58,898 nt of DNA, from contig CANPTH010000024.1 of assembly GCA_947576945.1 (NCBI GenBank), positions 1-58,898 of the forward strand, given 5' to 3'. Below are positions 53,037-58,898 of the stretch, in pieces. The notes beneath the pieces were generated by a model, which saw nothing but the letters and a program-made list of their open reading frames with translations, had not been told where the DNA came from and ran no database searches. Made by a program: the position numbers and the translations under genes. Numbering within the stretch: position 1 is the stretch's first letter; the number at the start of each line of letters is the position of its first letter. This DNA is from an uncultured Lachnospiraceae bacterium. GTDB lineage: Bacteria; Bacillota; Clostridia; Lachnospirales; Lachnospiraceae.

Positions 53037-53927
53037 TCACGCCAGCAGTAATCGCAGCATATGTTCTGCCGCCACCGATAACGGGCTTTTGGGATCCGTC
53101 ACCACACAGAAATGCCGTTTGGGAATAATCTTATTGAACCGCAGCTCAAACAGCCGCCCATCCTCCAGGTGTTCCTGTGCAAAATCTCTCACAACACATC
53201 CGACACCCAGATTGCGCAGCGCAAACTGTACGATCATATCACTGGTAGCCAGTTCAAATTCCGGCCGTATCAGCACTCCGTTCTTCTGTAGAAAAACATC
53301 CATGCAGCTTCTGGTACTGGTAATGCCTTCCAGGCATATGAGAGGCATCCGTTCCAGCTCCTGCAGATCCAGCATCCGGTTCTTATACTGCATGAACTTC
53401 CTTCCGGCCACGAAGACGTCTTCAATCTCCCGCACAGTGTTTGCCTGCAGGCCGCTCCTGTTGTCAAAAGGTGTACTGACTACACCGAAATCAATCTTAT
53501 TCTCCCGCAGATTCAGAAGCGTCTCCGGCGTGGGCGCATTGCTGACCATCACGCGGACTTCCGGATACTGCTCATGAAACTGCTCCAGATAAGGGAGCAG
53601 ATAAAACTGCAGCGTCATGTCACTGGCCCCGATATGAATCTCTCCCAGCTCCAGATCCAACATCTGCCGAATCTTCTGCTCACCAAGCGCAATCTGCTCA
53701 TACCCCTTTGCCACGTAGCCGTAAAGTATCTCTCCCTCCGTCGTCAGACGCACACCCCGAGTCGCTCTGGCAAAAAGCTTCACGCCCAGAGCCGTCTCCA
53801 GCTGCTTTACGGACTGACTGACTGCCGGCTGCGAGATATGCAGTTCCCCCGCTGCCACAGTCAGACTTCCCGCCCTGGCTGCGTGATAGAACACTTTATA
53901 ATATTCCAGATTGTTTACCGCTTCCAT
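53037..53927 (-). CDS. LysR-family transcriptional regulator
   Basis: A 296-residue regulator. Residues 1-60 are the winged helix-turn-helix (YYKVFYHAARAGSLTVAAGELHISQPAVSQSVKQLETALGVKLF in outline). The rest is the periplasmic-binding-like effector domain (GEIHIGASDMTLQFYLLPYL, then VRVMVSNAPTPETLLNLRENKIDFGVVSTPF and GVGCVVRDFAQEHLEDGRLFEL). LysR proteins usually control a neighbour; the candidates are the SDR gene 57 bp upstream on the same strand and the HAD gene downstream. The effector is unknown. Confidence 0.93.
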   Translation of the reverse strand: MEAVNNLEYYKVFYHAARAGSLTVAAGELHISQPAVSQSVKQLETALGVKLFARATRGVRLTTEGEILYGYVAKGYEQIALGEQKIRQMLDLELGEIHIGASDMTLQFYLLPYLEQFHEQYPEVRVMVSNAPTPETLLNLRENKIDFGVVSTPFDNRSGLQANTVREIEDVFVAGRKFMQYKNRMLDLQELERMPLICLEGITSTRSCMDVFLQKNGVLIRPEFELATSDMIVQFALRNLGVGCVVRDFAQEHLEDGRLFELRFNKIIPKRHFCVVTDPKSPLSVAAEHMLRLLLA

Positions 53928-53984
53928 ACCCTTAACTCCTGATCCTGTTGTCAGGATGTTCCCGCTTACGCTGACTGTTGATGC

Positions 53985-54731
53985 TCAGCATCTCGCCAGT
54001 CCGTCTACATGAAGTACTTCGCCACTGATATAGGATGCCATATCCGATGCCAGAAATACGAAAGCACTGGCGATATCTTCCGGCTGACCCATGCGGCGCA
54101 GCGGAATCTGTGCAATCATCGGCTCGATCACTTCCTTCGGCACGGAACGCATCATATCCGTATAGGTAATACCGGGAGCCACCGCATTGACTCTCACGCC
54201 CTTCGGCCCCAGTTCTCTCGCCAGAGAAAGCGTAAACCCATTCACCGCAAATTTAGAGGTAGGGTATGCGATACCGGCAGGCTGTCCATACTGACTGACC
54301 ATCGAAGAAGTATTCAGAATCACTCCGCTTCCCGCCGCAACCATGTACTCACTGGCCGCTCTGGAACAATTGAATACGCCCTTCACATTCAGATCCATCA
54401 CCTTCTCAAACTTCTCCGCCGTATAATCCGCAAAAGGCGTACTCTCCGAGACACCCGCATTGTTGACCAGAATATCGATCCGGCCATACTTCTCCACAAC
54501 TTTATCAAAGGCAGCCTTCACCGCATTATAGTCGGACAGATCCGGCCAGATTCCTTCTACAGCCCCATCCGGATAAGCCTCTTTCAGCTTTCCTACCGCC
54601 GCGTCAGCAGTCTCCTGACGGCTTGCGCACAGCACAACTTTCGCACCTTCTTTCATAAATGCCTCCACTGTCGCATAGCCGATTCCTCTGCTGCCGCCTG
54701 TAACGACCGCAACTTTATTCTCCAGTAACAT
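53985..54731 (-). CDS. Short-chain dehydrogenase/reductase
   Basis: A 248-residue NAD(P)-dependent oxidoreductase of the FabG-like SDR group. VAVVTGGSRGIGYATVEAF gives the nucleotide-binding T-G-x3-G-x-G (about 12-18), ILVNNAGVSES the N-N-A-G, and the catalytic Ser (LNTSSMVSQYG) and Y-x3-K (YPTSKFAV) are present; GPKGVRVNAVAPGITYTDMM and ASYISGEVLHVDGLARC close the fold. The substrate could be a sugar, steroid or acyl compound. GGAGGG lies before the ATG. It is followed by a LysR gene. Confidence 0.9.
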   Translation of the reverse strand: MLLENKVAVVTGGSRGIGYATVEAFMKEGAKVVLCASRQETADAAVGKLKEAYPDGAVEGIWPDLSDYNAVKAAFDKVVEKYGRIDILVNNAGVSESTPFADYTAEKFEKVMDLNVKGVFNCSRAASEYMVAAGSGVILNTSSMVSQYGQPAGIAYPTSKFAVNGFTLSLARELGPKGVRVNAVAPGITYTDMMRSVPKEVIEPMIAQIPLRRMGQPEDIASAFVFLASDMASYISGEVLHVDGLARC

Positions 54732-54831
54732 TGTTTAACCCTCCTTTACGTCTTAGCCTGTTATACCTTCAATTGACAAGGTAATTACAGTATAGCATAT
54801 AATTCTATTCGCAGCATATAAAGTATGGGAA

Positions 54832-56112
54832 TTATTTTTTCCTGTAAATGATATCCGCCCGGCCCGGTCCATTGGAAACCATGGTGATCGGATACCCGAT
54901 CTGCTCCTCGATAAATTCCACATAGCGGCGGCAGTTTTCCGGAAGTTCTTCATAACGGCGGATACCTCTGATATCGCATTGCCAGCCCGGCAGCTTCGTT
55001 ATCACCGGTTTCGCCTTCTCCAGCTTACAGGTAACCGGAAAATCCGTGGTCACTTCACCGTCGATCTCATAGCCCACGCAGATCGGAATTTCCTCCAGAT
55101 ACCCCAGCACATCAAGCACCGTAAAAGCCACATCCGTGGTACCCTGCAGACGACAGCCGTATTTGGAGGCCACACAGTCAAACCATCCCATACGCCGCGG
55201 CCGTCCTGTCGTCGCACCGTACTCGCCGCCGTCACCGCCGCGTCTGCGCAGCTCATCCGCCTCATCCCCGAAAATTTCAGACACGAAAGCGCCCGCCCCC
55301 ACCGCCGAAGAATAAGCCTTGCACACCGTAATAATCTCCTTGATTTCATGAGGCGGCAGCCCTGCGCCGATGGCTCCAAAAGCCGCCAATGTGGAGGAGG
55401 ATGTCACCATCGGATAGATACCGTGATCCGGATCCTTTAACGTACCCAGCTGTCCCTCAAGAAGAACCGTCTTCCCCTCTTTCAAAGCCTGGTTCAGATA
55501 TGCGGACACATCGCACACATAGGGCGCTATTGTCTCTCTGTACCCATGCAGCGTGTCAAGCAGCTCTTCCGGCACAATCTGCGGCTTATGGTACAGATGC
55601 TCCAGGATGACATTTTTCGTTTCACAGACACGATCCACCTTTTCCCGTAAAAGTTCCTCATCAAAAAGCTCACTCACCTGAAACCCGATCTTCGCATATT
55701 TATCCGAATAGAAAGGGGCAATCCCGGATTTCGTGGAACCGAACGACTTGCCGCCCAGCCGTTCCTCCTCGTACTGGTCAAACAGGATATGATAAGGCAT
55801 CACCATCTGACATCGATCGGATACCAGAATCTTCGGCATCGGTACATTTCTCTCCGTGATTGACCGGATCTCATCTATCAGAATCGGTATATTAAGCGCC
55901 ACGCCGTTACCGATCACGCTCGTCGTGTGGCCGTAGAAAACACCCGACGGCAGCGTATGCAGTGCAAATTTACCATAGTCGTTCACGATCGTATGACCTG
56001 CATTGGCGCCGCCCTGAAAACGAACGATGATATCCGCCTTCTCCGCCAGCATATCCGTGATCTTGCCCTTTCCTTCATCTCCCCAGTTGGCTCCCACTAC
56101 CGCCTTTACCAT
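54832..56112 (-). CDS. purA: Adenylosuccinate synthetase
   Basis: Joins IMP and aspartate with GTP in AMP synthesis. The 426 residues show VKAVVGANWGDEGKGKITDMLAEKADIIVRFQGGANAGHTI in outline (catalytic Asp and His), LPSGVFY, GIAPFYSDKYAKIG, LLEGQLGTLKDPDHGIYPMVTSSSTLAA and GEYGATTGRPRRMGWFD. The usual start W-G-D-E-G-K is intact. ATG at 56112 has GGAGGATGTGCA before it; the frame is open seven codons further. Its promoter is at 56240-56268. Confidence 0.96.
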   Translation of the reverse strand: MVKAVVGANWGDEGKGKITDMLAEKADIIVRFQGGANAGHTIVNDYGKFALHTLPSGVFYGHTTSVIGNGVALNIPILIDEIRSITERNVPMPKILVSDRCQMVMPYHILFDQYEEERLGGKSFGSTKSGIAPFYSDKYAKIGFQVSELFDEELLREKVDRVCETKNVILEHLYHKPQIVPEELLDTLHGYRETIAPYVCDVSAYLNQALKEGKTVLLEGQLGTLKDPDHGIYPMVTSSSTLAAFGAIGAGLPPHEIKEIITVCKAYSSAVGAGAFVSEIFGDEADELRRRGGDGGEYGATTGRPRRMGWFDCVASKYGCRLQGTTDVAFTVLDVLGYLEEIPICVGYEIDGEVTTDFPVTCKLEKAKPVITKLPGWQCDIRGIRRYEELPENCRRYVEFIEEQIGYPITMVSNGPGRADIIYRKK

Positions 56113-56239
56113 TGCACATCCTCCTTTTTCCATCCATGCCGCTCTCTTACCTTTGCGCCGCTTTGTCTGTATGATACATATACGCCAAACACGGCAGACA
56201 AAAAGAGCCGCTATATCTGTTTACTTTTCACAATAAACG

Positions 56240-56268
56240 ATTATATAGCAACTTTAATCATAAGTAAA
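56240..56268 (-). promoter_or_regulatory. Sigma-A promoter of purA
   Basis: On the minus strand TTTACT (56268-56263), a 17-bp spacer and TATAAT (56245-56240). The leader is about 120 nt. No purine riboswitch core was recognised in it. Confidence 0.6.
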
Positions 56269-56394
56269 ATCAATAATTATTATACAATATATAATTATAT
56301 CTAATCTTTGCGCAGGAACAGCACGCACCGCTTTTTTATCAGAATGCCCGCCTCCATGCCGAAACACTTTGATAAAAAAGCAGCTGTTCTGCTT

Positions 56395-56787
56395 TCATCC
56401 TGTCGGACACGAAATTCGAAACATATCTTCGCAGGCCCTGTGCACAAGCTGTGCCTGCTCCGTATCCGCCATCCTGTAATACACTTCCCTGCCTTCCCTC
56501 CTGCTGACAATCAACCCGCTCTTACGCAAAAATTTCAGATGATGGGAAACCGCCGGATCGCTCATCTCCATAACTGCCGCAATATTGCTGACACATTCCT
56601 CGCAATGGCACAGAAGCCAGAAAATCCGCAGCCTGCTGCCGTCACTGATCTGCTTAAACATCTCTGCTGCCTGGATGCACTCCTCCTGTCCCGGCAGCTT
56701 TGCCAGCACCCGGTCAATATTATCTCCATGATTATGGGGCAGATTCCCTGTCACCGGATTTTTTCTCTGTTCTCTCTCCCTGTCCAT
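56395..56787 (-). CDS. ArsR/SmtB-family metal-responsive repressor
   Basis: A 130-residue winged-helix repressor. MFKQISDGSRLRIFWLLCHCEECVSNIAAVMEMSDPAVSHHLKFLRKSGLIVSRREGREVYYRMAD in outline is the ArsR pattern, with a C-x-C-x2-C cluster (CHCEEC) at the alpha-3 position used by CadC/ArsR-type sensors to bind thiophilic or zinc-like metals. The N-terminus has a further His pair (NLPHNHGDN). It lies 53 bp downstream of the P-type ATPase gene, on the same strand, and very likely regulates that operon. AAGGAG stands 12 bases before the ATG. Confidence 0.9.
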   Translation of the reverse strand: MDREREQRKNPVTGNLPHNHGDNIDRVLAKLPGQEECIQAAEMFKQISDGSRLRIFWLLCHCEECVSNIAAVMEMSDPAVSHHLKFLRKSGLIVSRREGREVYYRMADTEQAQLVHRACEDMFRISCPTG

Positions 56788-56840
56788 TCTGTCGTGCCGT
56801 CTCCTTCTGCGCCTGTCTTCTCAATGTAACAATACAATTT

Positions 56841-58709
56841 CTATTCCTTATAGTACAACGCCCTGGTGGCATTCAGCACAGCAATAATCATCACGCCCAC
56901 ATCTGCAAAGATGGCCCACCACATATTCAATGTCCCTGCCGCTCCCAGGCCCAGACAGATAAACTTCACTGCCAGCGCGAAGATAATATTCTGATGTACG
57001 ATTCTCAGCGTCTTTCTGGAAATGCCGATGGCTGTGGCGATCTTCTCCGGGTTGTCATCCATCAGGACAATATCCGCCGCCTCAATGGCAGCATCCGCTC
57101 CCAATGCTCCCATGGCAATCCCCAGGTCCGCTCTGGAAAGTACCGGCGCGTCGTTGATCCCGTCTCCCACAAAAGCCAGTTTCTCCTTCGGTCCTTTTGT
57201 ATCCAGCAACGCCTCCACTTCCGTTACCTTGTCCGCCGGAAGAAGTTCGCTCTTTACCATGTCCACACCAAGCTCTCCTGCCACCGCATCCGCCACAGCC
57301 CTGGCGTCTCCGGTTAACATAACTATCTTCCTGACTCCTGCGGCTTTCATCTTCGAGACTGCCGCCCTGGCATTCGGCTTCACCACATCCGCAATCAGGA
57401 TATAGCCTGCATACCTGCCGTCGATGGCCACATGAACTTCCGTCCCGATTTGCTTCGGCGTCTCATAAGCAATCGCCAGCCGCTCCATCAGCTTCCGGTT
57501 ACCGACCGCCACGCTCCTGCCATCTACCAATGCAGTAACGCCATGTCCGCCAATCTCTTCCACTTCACTGACTCTCGCCGGATCCACCGCCCGTCCATAC
57601 GCTTCTTTCAGGCTCCGGCTGATTGGATGGCCGGAATAATGCTCGGCGTACACCGCCGTCTCCAACAGTTCCTCCTTCGTGCGGTCCGCCGCCGGTGCAA
57701 GGCATGTCACCTCAAAAACACCTTTCGTGAGTGTCCCGGTCTTATCACACACCAGACAGGCAGTGTGGGACAACGCCTCCAGATAATTGGATCCCTTAAC
57801 CAGAATCCCCTTTGCTGACGCACCGCCGATACCACCGAAAAAGCTTAAAGGAATGGAGATCACCAGAGCACATGGACAGCTGATCACCAGCGTCGTCAGC
57901 GCCCGGATCACCCACTGTGACCAATTGGCAGTCTGCCCTGTCAACAGATTGATGACCGGCGGCATTACCGCCAGCGCCAGTGCGCCAATACACACTGCCG
58001 GTGTATAATATCTGGCAAATCGGGTGATAAAATTCTCCGATCTGGACTTTTTCATACTGGAATTTTCTACCAGATCCAGAATTTTTGATACCGTAGACTC
58101 TCCGAATTCCTTCGTCGTGCGCATACGGATCACGCCGGACATGTTCACGCACCCGCTGATCACCTCATCACCCTCCTCTGCCTCCCGCGGCAGACTCTCC
58201 CCGGTCAGCGCACTGGTATTCAATGTGGAGGTTCCTTCCACGATCACACCGTCGATCGGCACTTTCTCTCCTGGCTGCACCGTGATGATCGTTCCAGGCT
58301 CCACTTCTTCCGGATCCACCTGTACAAGCTCACCGTCTTGTTCCACATTGGCATAATCCGGACGGATATCCATCAAGGCCGTAATATTTTTGCGGCTCTT
58401 TCCCACGGCATAGCTCTGGAACAGCTCTCCGATCTGGTAGAAAAGCATTACCGCCGTGCCTTCCACATACTCCCCCAGCGCGATCGCTCCCACCGTGGCC
58501 ACCGCCATCAGAAAATTCTCATCGAATACTTCTCCATGCACAATCCCCAGAACCGCTTTCTTCAAAATATCATACCCGATGATCAGATACGGAATCAGGA
58601 ACAGCATCAGCCTCACGTAAGGAATCTCCACCGGCAGGAGACAAAAGGCCGCTGTCAGAACCGCCGCCAGAATGATCCTTATCAATACCTTCTTTTGTTT
58701 CTTTGTCAT
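56841..58709 (-). CDS. Heavy-metal translocating P1B-type ATPase
   Basis: Exports divalent soft metals such as Zn, Cd or Pb. The 622 residues start directly with membrane helices and lack the usual N-terminal HMA metal-binding domain. Motifs in order: LTGESLPRE (actuator), SCPCALVISIPLSFFGG (C-P-C membrane metal site), VCDKTGTLTKGVFEVT (phosphorylated Asp), HSGHPISRSLKEAYG (the H-P motif of P1B ATPases), VMLTGDARAVA, VGDGINDAPVLSRADLGIAMG. A conserved Lys in the last helices, typical of Zn/Cd types, was not checked. GGGAGG precedes the ATG. The ArsR gene downstream supports metal control. Confidence 0.94.
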   Translation of the reverse strand: MTKKQKKVLIRIILAAVLTAAFCLLPVEIPYVRLMLFLIPYLIIGYDILKKAVLGIVHGEVFDENFLMAVATVGAIALGEYVEGTAVMLFYQIGELFQSYAVGKSRKNITALMDIRPDYANVEQDGELVQVDPEEVEPGTIITVQPGEKVPIDGVIVEGTSTLNTSALTGESLPREAEEGDEVISGCVNMSGVIRMRTTKEFGESTVSKILDLVENSSMKKSRSENFITRFARYYTPAVCIGALALAVMPPVINLLTGQTANWSQWVIRALTTLVISCPCALVISIPLSFFGGIGGASAKGILVKGSNYLEALSHTACLVCDKTGTLTKGVFEVTCLAPAADRTKEELLETAVYAEHYSGHPISRSLKEAYGRAVDPARVSEVEEIGGHGVTALVDGRSVAVGNRKLMERLAIAYETPKQIGTEVHVAIDGRYAGYILIADVVKPNARAAVSKMKAAGVRKIVMLTGDARAVADAVAGELGVDMVKSELLPADKVTEVEALLDTKGPKEKLAFVGDGINDAPVLSRADLGIAMGALGADAAIEAADIVLMDDNPEKIATAIGISRKTLRIVHQNIIFALAVKFICLGLGAAGTLNMWWAIFADVGVMIIAVLNATRALYYKE

Positions 58710-58799
58710 GGTCTGCCTCCCTGTTATAACAGCGCCATGGAAAGAGACTTAAAAATGCTTCCTTCCTGCCGCCGTTCTTTTCGTTTTTATTATATGAAC

Positions 58800-58828
58800 A
58801 TTTAAACACTTATTTAATTATTTGTCAA
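58800..58828 (-). promoter_or_regulatory. Promoter and likely ArsR target of the metal ATPase operon
   Basis: On the minus strand TTGACA (58828-58823), a 17-bp spacer and TTAAAT (58805-58800); a TATAAT just downstream (58793-58788) is an alternative -10. The AT-rich stretch around TATATGAACATTTAAACA is of the kind ArsR/CadC proteins bind, though I see no clean 12-2-12 palindrome. 58829-58898 shows no gene. Confidence 0.5.
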
Positions 58829-58898
58829 GAAAAATATTCTGCCCTAGCGTAAGTTTACAAGTTACTAAAGTCTCAGGGGCTGAAAGCCTTTGATTTAA

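Noticed and set aside
1..58898. CRISPR arrays, tRNA or rRNA genes
   Set aside because: No regularly spaced direct repeats, tRNA cloverleaf sequences or rRNA segments were noticed on either strand.

Overview
The window reads as a piece of chromosome from an anaerobic Firmicute of the Lachnospiraceae type (Clostridium cluster XIVa relatives); I would not go below family. Support: pyruvate phosphate dikinase, an FprA diiron flavoprotein, DUF5050, CmpB-type and DUF815 proteins, the Firmicute-style rimP-nusA-ylxR-ylxQ-infB-rbfA-nrnA-truB-ribF operon, AGGAGG-type ribosome binding sites, and sigma-A promoters of the TTGACA-17-TATAAT kind. Most genes lie on the minus strand. No rRNA, tRNA or CRISPR array was seen.

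Layout. 1-1249: end of a Tn7-like transposon (start of a fused TnsA/TnsB-like transposase, repeated end motifs, a bidirectional terminator), abutting the stop codon of ppdK. 1258-10036: housekeeping genes (ppdK, GDPD, ABC-F ATPase, PHP and HAD phosphatases, maf). 10132-16285: ppk1, ppx/gppA and a DUF815 ATPase packed head to tail, then pheA. 16545-17603: a membrane-anchored DUF5050 protein. 17679-21463: a decayed accessory island with an XRE-led operon of broken genes, an intact dinD, two serine-recombinase remnants and a run of hairpins. 21553-25987: GNAT gene and a folate cluster (folBK fusion, folP, folE, folC). 26178-29297: small membrane and PH-domain proteins, a nitroreductase and pyrBI. 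29359-36730: HD-GYP response regulator, pnp, rpsO, NlpC/P60 hydrolase, Na/Pi-type transporter. 36953-45912: the long translation/transcription operon. 46194-58709: chemoreceptor, PlsC-like acyltransferase, tRNA-modifying TcdA, FprA, YihX-like HAD, LysR, SDR, purA, and an ArsR/P-type metal ATPase pair.

Functional links. The rimP operon, pnp and rpsO cover ribosome maturation, initiation, antitermination and RNA decay. ppk1 and ppx make and consume polyphosphate, with a AAA-type ATPase of unknown role between ppx and pheA. The fol genes form a nearly complete pterin-to-folate branch. pyrBI encodes both subunits of class B aspartate transcarbamoylase and sits directly behind a strong terminator.

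Most unusual material: (i) the Tn7-like end placed 8 bp after ppdK, in the orientation Tn7 has to glmS; (ii) a 260-bp inverted-repeat unit with an internal terminator in the same gap; (iii) three diverged copies of a hairpin-forming intergenic repeat near 36.8, 40.35 and 50.8 kb; (iv) the decayed XRE/DUF4268/dinD island. Functions come from motifs read by eye; no database search was run.
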